In this document: positions 1 to 5,551 of the stretch, one piece after another | How the letters are laid out: each line of letters opens with the position of its first letter | Position numbering within the stretch: the first letter of the stretch is position 1 | Assembly (NCBI GenBank): GCA_002712845.1 | Contig: PAUV01000019.1 | Location: forward strand, 1 to 5,551 | DNA length: 5,551 nucleotides | Direction: 5' to 3' | Source of the DNA: Rhodopirellula sp. | GTDB taxonomy: Bacteria; Planctomycetota; Planctomycetia; Pirellulales; Pirellulaceae | Position numbers and translations under genes: made by a program | The notes under the pieces: generated by a model | Told to the model about the DNA's origin: nothing | Seen by the model: the letters and a program-made list of their open reading frames with translations, nothing else | Databases searched by the model: none

Positions 1-628
1 AAGCTTTCTGTTCAGAAAAACCTGCCACTTCTGACTCGAGAAAGTAACCAACTCCGGACTGACGAAGACAATCAATGTGTGTTTCAGACGTTGACGTCGG
101 AACTGATGTCTGACAATCGTGATGGGCGTGATCTACTACTCTATCACCAGAGCCTGCACCGTGACTTTGATCATTCCTGGCTTGTATGAAGTCAGAAATA
201 GACCGAGGTGTTGAACGCGTTGCGGAAGAAACTTTAAGCATCTTCCGTAACCCATTCAAACGCTCTAATGAAACCAAGGCGGTTTGCCTCGCCAAATCGC
301 GATCCTTTGAAGTGACTAACTCAGCGAGTGTCATCACCTCAACTTCCAACTTTGCCAACTCATCGAACAAACGTTGCTCGGACTCATTCGGGTTCGTTTG
401 CACCCTATTCTGATCGAATTTCCGACGCAACTGCTGCAGATTCTGCTGGCTGCCGGAATGTTCATTTTCACCATAACGAGCAAGCGTCTCTGTTCGGTCC
501 ACTTGAATAGTACGTGGTGCCTCAATCCCAAGCTGCACCTTTGACTTCTTCAGTTGGATGACCCGAACACAGACATTCAGATCGCGGAATTCAATCGACT
601 CGCCCTCTTTCCTTGACAACACCAACAT
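1..628 (-). CDS. csrA: CsrA-domain RNA-binding regulator with a long C-terminal extension (partial, 3' end outside window)
   Basis: The frame opens with ATG at 628 and stays open to the left edge, giving 209 visible residues and no stop. Residues 1-48 match CsrA/RsmA: the MLVLSRKEGESI start, a QLGIEAP core at 32-38 and VDRTE at 43-47. Arg6 and Arg45 correspond to the two RNA-contacting arginines of E. coli CsrA (R6, R44), allowing for one extra residue near position 17. CsrA dimers bind GGA-containing mRNA leaders in the cytoplasm and control translation or stability. Ordinary CsrA has about 60-70 residues; here at least 160 more follow. They comprise a Gln-rich linker (59-75), a helical stretch at 83-132 with hydrophobics at 87, 91, 94, 98, 101 and 105 in coiled-coil spacing, then a polar segment rich in Ser, His and Asp (about 133-209) that I do not recognise. 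The start is fixed by a GGGAGG ribosome binding site. The CsrA domain is secure; the role of the extension is unknown. Confidence 0.88.
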   Translation of the reverse strand, partial: MLVLSRKEGESIEFRDLNVCVRVIQLKKSKVQLGIEAPRTIQVDRTETLARYGENEHSGSQQNLQQLRRKFDQNRVQTNPNESEQRLFDELAKLEVEVMTLAELVTSKDRDLARQTALVSLERLNGLRKMLKVSSATRSTPRSISDFIQARNDQSHGAGSGDRVVDHAHHDCQTSVPTSTSETHIDCLRQSGVGYFLESEVAGFSEQKA

Positions 629-635
629 TTGCACG

Positions 636-641
636 CCTCCC
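636..641 (-). promoter_or_regulatory. Shine-Dalgarno sequence of the csrA-like gene
   Basis: On the minus strand GGGAGG lies 7 nt before the ATG at 628. It fixes the start at a methionine that begins the canonical CsrA N-terminus. It contains a GGA triplet, the core of CsrA binding sites, so translational autorepression is possible. That is inference only; no hairpin presenting this GGA was found. Confidence 0.75.
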
Positions 642-650
642 TATTCACAG

Positions 651-676
651 ACCTAACCAACGCGAGACAACCTAAC
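651..676. repeat. Short direct repeat in the csrA leader
   Basis: The heptamer ACCTAAC occurs at 651-657 and 670-676 (GTTAGGT on the coding strand). The copies start 19 bp apart, roughly two helical turns, and lie between the gene's start codon and its candidate promoter. A regulator binding site is possible, but the repeat is short enough to be chance. Confidence 0.25.
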
Positions 677-701
677 GCCGCCAGGTACTAAACACAAGTT
701 C

Positions 702-727
702 AGTATTTGCGTTTTTTTTGAAGTCAA
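702..727 (-). promoter_or_regulatory. Possible promoter of the csrA-like gene
   Basis: On the minus strand TTGACT (727-722) is followed, after a run of eight A, by AATACT (707-702), about 74 nt before the start codon. The -35 matches sigma-70 consensus at 5 of 6 positions and the -10 at 4 of 6, but the spacer is only 14 nt instead of about 17. This is a weak candidate. The A-tract may matter more as bent DNA. The remaining intergenic sequence (629-890) shows no convincing gene. Confidence 0.2.
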
Positions 728-843
728 TTGCAAGCAAATACGCTCATGCCATTCACCTGAGGTTGATCGCGATTCGCACAACGAGCAACAACGAACAGGA
801 ACCACCTACAGTCTTTCGTCGCAAGTCACGCTGCGGTGAACAT

Positions 844-862
844 CGACCAGCCTCAGTGGTCG
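844..862 (-). terminator. Small stem-loop after the hydrolase gene, possible weak terminator
   Basis: CGACCA (844-849) and TGGTCG (857-862) form a perfect 6-bp stem with a 7-nt loop, starting 28 nt beyond the hydrolase stop codon in the direction of transcription. No U-tract follows on the minus strand, so it is not a classical intrinsic terminator. It could act as an mRNA 3'-end structure or be fortuitous. Confidence 0.25.
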
Positions 863-890
863 TGATACCTGCACAAGCAATCAACTTCAT

Positions 891-1865
891 TCAGGGATGC
901 TTCTCGAACCAGGCGATGGTTGCGGAAGCGATGCCCTCATGTCCGCCGTCAAAAATAGTCAGGCGAGCTTTTCCACTGTGACGTCGCAAAAAATACTTTC
1001 GATTGAAAGTTGGATCAAAGCCTTCATCACCTGCCCTCGCTGGTTCCAACTTTCCAGGCCGTGACAATTGCGATATTTCGATCTCAGTCACTGGCTGGTC
1101 ACCCCTGGCTTCCGCGATTCGATTAAAGACTTTGATGGAATGGCTGATAGGCACACTTCCTTCATGCCCATCTTTGAGCCCAGCGCTGATGTCGATCGCG
1201 ACGTCACGTGCATCTGCCGCATAAGTGATGGGACTGCGATTTTGATACTGCGCATCGACCTGCAACGAGTCACCGGGAGCCCCACCACAACACTGTTCGA
1301 TCATTTTACCGTAGCGCGTATCACGGTGCCGCGCATGCCATTTCGCAAGATCACTAATCCCCACCCATGCGCTAGCAGCTCGCCACAACTTGGGATGTCT
1401 TGCAGCCATGAGCATTGTCATATGACCGCCACCCGATGTCCCTGTCAAATAGATCCTGCCTGCGTCGACTTGGTAGTGCTCAGCAACCCACGAAAGCGCA
1501 TCAAGAATATCCTGCTGGGCCAACCTTGATCCACATGCTTGCGGGCTACGATTGGCACCGCGAAAATTAGGAAACAGATAAATCCAACCCCTGCCATGCA
1601 CGAGTTTCTCGAGTTCATTACGCTGCGATAAATCCGCGCTCCAAGAATGAAGGCTGACCACCAAAGGAACAGGCTTGTGCAACTGTTTGCCGGAGGAGGG
1701 AGCAATCAGAATCGCTTCCTGAATACTATCGTCCATTGAGCTTTTGAATTGAATTCGCTCGCGTTGCATCACCACCCGTGACTCCTCCGCGCACACTTCA
1801 GTCCTGATTGAGACTGCAGATATTAAAATCGCCAATAAAAAGCCGAAGCCCAAAATACGGATCAT
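891..1865 (-). CDS. Exported alpha/beta-hydrolase (esterase / prolyl-oligopeptidase-like serine hydrolase)
   Basis: This encodes 324 residues from the ATG at 1865. Residues 1-26 are a clear signal peptide: Ile-Arg n-region, a hydrophobic core of about 17 residues, and a likely cleavage site after VCA before EES. The mature enzyme therefore acts in the periplasm or outside. The hydrolase fold shows PLVVSLHSW (about 67-75, oxyanion region), the nucleophile elbow GTSGGGH with Ser144, a likely catalytic Asp232 in LKDGHEG, and His309 in DGGHEG near the C-terminus. Such enzymes cleave ester or peptide bonds; the DILDALSWV segment before the elbow and the overall order recall the S9/PHB-depolymerase-like groups. 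The substrate cannot be told. An in-frame ATG at 1946 would add 27 residues ahead of the signal peptide, so 1865 is preferred although neither start has a strong ribosome binding site. It is transcribed divergently from asnB. Hydrolase assignment is strong; specificity is open. Confidence 0.87.
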   Translation of the reverse strand: MIRILGFGFLLAILISAVSIRTEVCAEESRVVMQRERIQFKSSMDDSIQEAILIAPSSGKQLHKPVPLVVSLHSWSADLSQRNELEKLVHGRGWIYLFPNFRGANRSPQACGSRLAQQDILDALSWVAEHYQVDAGRIYLTGTSGGGHMTMLMAARHPKLWRAASAWVGISDLAKWHARHRDTRYGKMIEQCCGGAPGDSLQVDAQYQNRSPITYAADARDVAIDISAGLKDGHEGSVPISHSIKVFNRIAEARGDQPVTEIEISQLSRPGKLEPARAGDEGFDPTFNRKYFLRRHSGKARLTIFDGGHEGIASATIAWFEKHP

Positions 1866-1894
1866 AGAATTGGCCCATTCAAATAAGAATATTT

Positions 1895-1906
1895 TCGTTG
1901 CAACGA
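1895..1906. promoter_or_regulatory. 12-bp perfect palindrome upstream of the hydrolase, possible operator
   Basis: TCGTTGCAACGA is a perfect inverted repeat without spacer, centred about 35 bp before the hydrolase start codon and inside the spacer of its candidate promoter. A dimeric repressor could bind here. About one perfect 12-bp palindrome is expected by chance in a window of this size, so only its position makes it suggestive. Confidence 0.22.
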
Positions 1907-2292
1907 CAGCAAATCGAACACCACCTCGCAGCCTCGACCAAGCCATGCGTCACGGCCGAGCATGGAGTCAACTCCAGAGACTTTGTGTAGCTCTGAGTTT
2001 ATACCAAGACAAGGAAGCCGAGAGCATCAAAAGCATTGACAGAAGCTTTCAAGCCAGCCTCAACACTTCATCATGTTCCCCGTGAGCACATCACCCTTCG
2101 TCAAACCGGTTTCAAAAATGACGTGTTTTTGAATTCTGCCCCTCTCATTTTCGGATTTTTAACGGACGGAAACGCTATTTGCATTTATCACCACGTGATT
2201 ATGGGTAACTACTACAATGCTCTCAAACACTCTCTTTCGTAAGCCAGACTCGGCAGTCATACTCTTTGAACGGAATCAAGTTGGGAAAGTTT

Positions 2293-2297
2293 AGGAG
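2293..2297 (+). promoter_or_regulatory. Shine-Dalgarno sequence of asnB
   Basis: AGGAG sits 6 nt before the ATG at 2304 and fixes that start. This agrees with the family's requirement for a cysteine directly after the initiator methionine. Two further GGA triplets lie close upstream (2272-2274 and 2284-2286). Confidence 0.75.
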
Positions 2298-2303
2298 CGG
2301 TTA

Positions 2304-4211
2304 ATGTGCGGAATAACGGGAGCAGTCTGGAGCGACCAGAGACAATCCATCGCTCCCGAAGTGCTGACCAGAATGACCAATGCCATCTCGCATCGTGGTC
2401 CTGACGATTCCCAGACCTGGATCGACACATCCCAACGGGACGCTTATGGAAATCACATTGGTGTCGCCCTTGGTTTTCGCCGCCTCAGCATCATCGATCT
2501 TGAGGGTGCTCGGCAACCGATGTCCAACGAAGATGACACCATTCAAATGGTCTTCAATGGTGAGATCTATAATTACCAGACACTGCGCAGAAGACTTGAG
2601 GGTCGTGGGCATCAGTTCGCAACAGAGGGGGATGGTGAATCGATTCTGCACCTATATGAGGACTATGGTGCAGACTGCTTTAACCATCTCAATGGCATGT
2701 TTGCAATTGGCATCTGGGATGCGAAGCGAACGCGATTTGTGCTGGCACGCGATCGCATTGGACAAAAACCTCTCTATTACTCGGTCAAAAACAATCGGCT
2801 TGTTTTCGGCAGCGAATTGAAATCGCTGGCGGCTGTTGAAGGAATCTGCGAGGAAATAGACCCCGCGGCGATTGATGAATTCTTGACTTATCAATACGTC
2901 CCTCACCCAGGAACGATCTGGAAAGGTGTTCGAAAATTAGCGCCGGGGCATATGGCCATTTATGAAAATGGTCAATTAACTGTCCATCGATACTGGGATT
3001 TTGATCCGTCCGTAGAAAAACCTATTGATGGTGAAACTGCCTGCGAACACCTCCGTGAACTGCTGACCGATTCTGTAAAAATACGAATGCAAAGTGATGT
3101 GCCACTGGGTGCATTCCTGTCGGGGGGCATTGATTCATCACTGATTACTGCAATTGCTAACGAGCAAAGTGATTCATCGATCCGCACATTCAGCATTGGC
3201 TTTCCTGTTGCAGATTTTGACGAGACTGCATACGCGGCCGAAGTTGCCAAGCACCTTGGAACTCAACACCAAAGATTTGAGGTGATGCCTAGTGGTGTGG
3301 ATGTAATCGACAAATTGGTTTGGCATTACGACGAACCATTTGGTGATTCATCAGCTGTTCCAACGTGGTACCTCTCGGAACTCACAAAATCTGAAGTCAC
3401 TGTGGCTCTCTCCGGTGACGGTGGAGATGAATTATTTGCTGGATACGAGCGTTACCGTGCCTTATGGCTGAGCAATAAACTACGAAGCCTGTTTCCGGTT
3501 CACAAAATCCCGGGACTGCAACTGATTCAAAGGCTCCCTGACTCAAACCGCAGGAAATCGTTAGTGCGGCGTGGCAAGCGTTTTCTGGAAGCGCTGGACC
3601 AACCACCATCAAGACGATATTTAAACTGGCTACAGATTTTCCCAGAATCGTTAAGAGCTTCGATCTACACCGACAGTTTCTTGGAATCATTGCCTGGTGA
3701 TGATCCCTTTGATTTTCTGGACTCAGCATGGTCACGAAGTGCCGGCCGAGATTTGGTCACGCGTGCCTCCACCGCAGACATTCTTTCCTACTTGCCGTGT
3801 GACCTTTGCACGAAAGTCGATATTGCATCAATGGCTCACGGCTTGGAAGTGCGACAACCCCTGCTCGACCACCGCATTGTCGAGTTCGCAGCCTCACTGC
3901 CAGTGGATCTGAAATTTCGTGGCAAGAGAGGCAAGCTGATCCTGCAGGACACATTCGGATCAATGATTCCCAAATCCATTTTCACTCGAAAGAAAATGGG
4001 TTTTGGGATACCGATTGCCAACTGGTTTCGAGATGAACTCAAGCCCATGGTGCATGACACCCTACTGGCACAAGACGCAAGGATCAGCCCCTATTTCCGA
4101 CAGGAATCCATTGCCGAACTCGTCCGGGCCCATGAGACCAACGAGCAAAATCATGGATACAGGTTGTGGAACCTTCTGATTCTTGAGAAGTGGCTCCGCG
4201 AGTGGACCTAG
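2304..4211 (+). CDS. asnB: Asparagine synthase (glutamine-hydrolysing)
   Basis: A complete two-domain enzyme of 635 residues. It makes asparagine from aspartate, ATP and glutamine in the cytoplasm, or performs a related amide transfer. The N-terminal class II glutaminase domain begins MCGITG, so Cys2 becomes the N-terminal nucleophile after methionine removal. It carries SHRGPDD (29-35), RRLSIIDL (59-66), FNGEIYN (84-90) and Asp110 in EGDGES, the expected glutamine-binding residues. The synthetase domain has the ATP pyrophosphatase loop SGGIDSS (273-279), YDEPFGDSS (342-350), SGDGGDELFAGY (370-381), KVDIASMAHGLEVRQPLLDH (504-523) and KKMGFGIP (563-570). The SGDGGDE form, rather than the SGEGSDE of E. 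coli AsnB, is typical of the group that includes copies in polysaccharide and exosortase clusters, but no such cluster is visible here. The CDLC sequence at 499-502 is slightly unusual. It appears monocistronic, with divergent and convergent neighbours. The family is certain; whether its product is free asparagine is not. Confidence 0.96.
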   Translation: MCGITGAVWSDQRQSIAPEVLTRMTNAISHRGPDDSQTWIDTSQRDAYGNHIGVALGFRRLSIIDLEGARQPMSNEDDTIQMVFNGEIYNYQTLRRRLEGRGHQFATEGDGESILHLYEDYGADCFNHLNGMFAIGIWDAKRTRFVLARDRIGQKPLYYSVKNNRLVFGSELKSLAAVEGICEEIDPAAIDEFLTYQYVPHPGTIWKGVRKLAPGHMAIYENGQLTVHRYWDFDPSVEKPIDGETACEHLRELLTDSVKIRMQSDVPLGAFLSGGIDSSLITAIANEQSDSSIRTFSIGFPVADFDETAYAAEVAKHLGTQHQRFEVMPSGVDVIDKLVWHYDEPFGDSSAVPTWYLSELTKSEVTVALSGDGGDELFAGYERYRALWLSNKLRSLFPVHKIPGLQLIQRLPDSNRRKSLVRRGKRFLEALDQPPSRRYLNWLQIFPESLRASIYTDSFLESLPGDDPFDFLDSAWSRSAGRDLVTRASTADILSYLPCDLCTKVDIASMAHGLEVRQPLLDHRIVEFAASLPVDLKFRGKRGKLILQDTFGSMIPKSIFTRKKMGFGIPIANWFRDELKPMVHDTLLAQDARISPYFRQESIAELVRAHETNEQNHGYRLWNLLILEKWLREWT

Positions 4212-4225
4212 ATCAGACCACTGAT
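4212..4225. terminator. Small stem-loop between convergent genes, possible weak bidirectional terminator
   Basis: ATCAG (4212-4216) and CTGAT (4221-4225) can pair around a 4-nt ACCA loop directly after the asnB stop, within the 25-bp gap between two convergent stop codons. The stem is short and only a loose T-rich stretch (4231-4235) follows on the plus strand. The position fits a terminator, but the strength does not. Confidence 0.25.
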
Positions 4226-4236
4226 GAGACTGTTTG

Positions 4237-4905
4237 TCAGGCAGATTCGGAAGCTAAACGCAACTTTCGTTCGCGTCCACGAATCGCAATACCGAACATG
4301 GTGGAACTGGTCACTAACGCTAGGAAACCACCAACCGTCACGACCCCCAGCACTGCCATTCGCTGCGTGACTTCGGTGTTCTTCCAGGCTTCCAACATCG
4401 AATCGCGTTCTGATTCAGTAATCTGAATTTCCACAGCATCCTCATACTGTGTCGTTCCTCCAACCATCACCTCACCAGAATATCGTCGCTGCGTAAGCTC
4501 CTCATCGAATCGTTTGTCACTGACCTGATAAAAGCGAGCACTCCCAAATGTCCCCACGACGTTGTCGATGAACGTTGACAAAGCTGCACTTCGCATCAGT
4601 TTCAATTCTTGCACACTCTCATCTCGCGTTTCGCACGGCCCTGACACCACCACAAACGTTGCCACGTTGTCTCGTTCTTGCACCGGATTGCTAATCCACT
4701 CTGGACGGCTCTCTGGGTAAACAACATGGTCAAGCGGTGGCACAGACAACTCTTTCGGATCCTGATCGACCTCCGCTAGCTGATCATTCACACTTTGATC
4801 ACTAGCCTTGGCTGCCTTCTCATCTGCCACTGACATTCCAGACATGCACCCAAGCAGAACAACTGCTGCCAACACCAATCGTCTTTTAAGATGATACTCA
4901 TACAT
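4237..4905 (-). CDS. Exported protein of unknown function with C-terminal membrane anchor
   Basis: 222 residues; I do not recognise the family. The N-terminus is a signal sequence (KRR at 8-10... wait-free core about 10-19) ending either in VLLGC with Cys20 as a possible lipidation site, or in SVA before DEK (cut after residue 27). An acidic, polar linker (28-55) leads to a compact domain (about 60-165) beginning RPEWI at 67-71, with ATFVVVSGPCETRDE (82-96) and an alpha/beta pattern. Residues 183-206 form one transmembrane helix followed by a basic tail (RGRERKLR). The predicted layout is a periplasmic domain with a short cytoplasmic end, which fits the positive-inside rule. The start at 4905 has a strong AGGAGG site 8 nt upstream and overlaps the preceding gene by 8 nt, so the two are coupled and probably work together in the envelope. 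The domain is loosely like small conserved planctomycete envelope proteins, which is a recollection and not a match. Confidence 0.85.
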   Translation of the reverse strand: MYEYHLKRRLVLAAVVLLGCMSGMSVADEKAAKASDQSVNDQLAEVDQDPKELSVPPLDHVVYPESRPEWISNPVQERDNVATFVVVSGPCETRDESVQELKLMRSAALSTFIDNVVGTFGSARFYQVSDKRFDEELTQRRYSGEVMVGGTTQYEDAVEIQITESERDSMLEAWKNTEVTQRMAVLGVVTVGGFLALVTSSTMFGIAIRGRERKLRLASESA

Positions 4906-5551
4906 TGCTGGTTCCTCCTACCGTGACGCCGACAATGTTTCCCTCTGCGGGCTGATTTTGAGGGCTGCCATGTTGGATCGCTTTACGATTAACCCACGGT
5001 GCTGAAAGTTGAACAGTGATTGCGATTCCTCCCGCTGCCATGATCCCGATCGCTCCCGGGATCGGAATGAATTGATGCACTGCCCAACCGACAAAGACAG
5101 CGACCGCCACTGACCATAGACTGAGGCGTTTTCGACGCAAAGGATCAACGGGCTTCCACCAACGCAACACTGCAAACAGCAAGGCAAAATGCGTCACAAA
5201 TGCTGATACAGTTGGGTTTCCTTCTGGATAAAGACTTGGTGAAAGGCTGGTTGAATCCAAATCCCTGACCAACGCTCCGTCCAGCGGGATCATCAAAAAC
5301 TCACCCGTTACAAAAGCAAGATAACCGATCGCGGCTCCCACACCAGCCAAGGCCAGTCGACGGGCCAGTGGCTCGCCGTCATCACACTCCCACAATTTCC
5401 CCAAACTCAAAATATTAAAGGCAGCACCTAGCACAATGATCGCCAGCCATACGTAGGTCGCGATTGATTGAGCGGGCACGGGTTCGTTGTAAAATCGAAT
5501 TGCTCCTGCCGCCCCTGCCAGGCCGATGGCTGAAAGCGTTGCAGCAATCCA
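4898..5551 (-). CDS. Multi-spanning membrane protein of unknown function (partial, 5' end outside window)
   Basis: The frame ends with TGA at 4900-4898 and stays open to the right edge, giving 217 visible residues. A GTG at 5479 could be read as a start, but the 24 codons before it are open and encode a hydrophobic helix (WIAATLSAIGLAGAAGAI), so the true start lies beyond the window. About six membrane helices are visible in this fragment, near residues 1-18, 31-50, 66-88, 114-131, 144-162 and 165-184. A basic loop (WWKPVDPLRRKR, 131-142) is probably cytoplasmic. The C-terminal tail (about 189-217) is polar, then Gly/Val-rich. No transporter, enzyme or secretion motif was recognised. It overlaps the next gene by 8 nt and carries that gene's ribosome binding site, so the two form an operon whose promoter lies outside the window. 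A partner relation with the downstream anchored protein is likely but inferred. Confidence 0.82.
   Translation of the reverse strand, partial: WIAATLSAIGLAGAAGAIRFYNEPVPAQSIATYVWLAIIVLGAAFNILSLGKLWECDDGEPLARRLALAGVGAAIGYLAFVTGEFLMIPLDGALVRDLDSTSLSPSLYPEGNPTVSAFVTHFALLFAVLRWWKPVDPLRRKRLSLWSVAVAVFVGWAVHQFIPIPGAIGIMAAGGIAITVQLSAPWVNRKAIQHGSPQNQPAEGNIVGVTVGGTSNV
4914..4919 (-). promoter_or_regulatory. Strong Shine-Dalgarno sequence embedded in the upstream coding region
   Basis: On the minus strand AGGAGG lies 8 nt before the ATG at 4905, inside the last codons of the upstream membrane-protein gene, where it encodes part of its Gly-Gly. A full-consensus site positioned this way indicates that the second gene is translated from the same mRNA with its own initiation, coupled to termination of the first. 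Confidence 0.85.

Larger units (their letters stand above)
1866..2303. other. 438-bp divergent intergenic region between hydrolase and asnB
   Basis: This stretch must hold the promoters of both divergent genes. On the hydrolase side (minus strand), TTGCTG (1912-1907) and TATTCT (1891-1886) with a 15-nt spacer are a weak promoter candidate that would give a very short leader to the start at 1865. On the asnB side, TACAAT (2213-2218) is a good -10 match but has no convincing -35. CACGTG (2192-2197) is a short palindrome upstream of it. An open frame on the plus strand (2036-2242, TTG start) has no ribosome binding site or recognisable protein features and is not called a gene. Confidence 0.5.

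Noticed and set aside
186..531. Short open frames on both strands (186-413 plus, 328-510 plus, 334-531 minus)
   Set aside because: All lie within the continuous csrA-like frame on the minus strand, which has a family match and a ribosome binding site; these are out-of-frame shadows.
712..719. Run of eight T on the plus strand as a terminator
   Set aside because: No GC-rich stem precedes it and no plus-strand gene ends nearby; on the minus strand it is an A-tract upstream of the csrA-like gene.
718..981. Open frame on the plus strand between the csrA-like gene and the hydrolase
   Set aside because: It starts with TTG, has no ribosome binding site, shows no protein features and overlaps the conserved C-terminus of the hydrolase.
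1068..1529. 153-codon open frame on the plus strand
   Set aside because: It is antisense to the hydrolase catalytic domain, including the nucleophile elbow, and its translation shows no recognisable motif.
2036..2041. Perfect TTGACA -35 box ahead of asnB
   Set aside because: No -10-like hexamer occurs 16-18 nt downstream, and it lies about 260 bp from the asnB start.
2036..2242. 68-codon open frame in the divergent intergenic region
   Set aside because: TTG start, no ribosome binding site and no recognisable sequence features; such a length is expected by chance.
2301..2651. 116-codon minus-strand frame opposite the asnB N-terminus
   Set aside because: It is antisense to conserved glutaminase motifs and has no supporting features; a shadow of asnB.
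4918..5187. 89-codon alternative minus-strand frame within the membrane-protein gene
   Set aside because: It overlaps the well-supported membrane-protein frame, which is open over the whole stretch and coupled to the next gene.

Overview
The window is about 5.5 kb of roughly 50% G+C DNA with five protein-coding genes, two of which run off the window edges. The mix is a CsrA-type RNA-binding protein, an exported serine hydrolase, a glutamine-dependent asparagine synthetase of the SGDGGDE type, and a pair of membrane proteins I cannot place in a family. Together with generous intergenic spacing, this is most reminiscent of a planctomycete (Pirellulaceae-like) chromosome. That placement comes from general impression, not a search, and should be held loosely. 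No rRNA, tRNA, CRISPR array, insertion sequence or phage gene was seen.

Left part, minus strand. Positions 628 down to 1 hold an uninterrupted reading frame that starts with a clear CsrA domain behind a good Shine-Dalgarno sequence. It continues for at least 209 codons, over three times the length of an ordinary CsrA, and leaves the window without a stop. Upstream of it, after 262 non-coding bases, lies a minus-strand alpha/beta-hydrolase gene (891-1865) with a signal peptide and a complete Ser-Asp-His set.

Middle. A 438-bp divergent intergenic region (1866-2303) separates the hydrolase from asnB (2304-4211, plus strand), a complete two-domain asparagine synthetase with all expected catalytic motifs.

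Right part, minus strand. A multi-spanning membrane protein enters from beyond the right edge and ends at 4898. Its last bases contain the ribosome binding site and start codon of a second gene (4237-4905), which encodes an exported protein with a C-terminal membrane anchor. The two overlap by 8 nt and are almost certainly translationally coupled. This pair converges on asnB with only 25 bp between the stop codons.

No pathway links all five genes. The only possible regulatory link is that CsrA-type proteins bind GGA motifs near ribosome binding sites, and the asnB leader carries three GGA triplets just before its start. The most notable points are the long CsrA fusion and the coupled membrane-protein pair.
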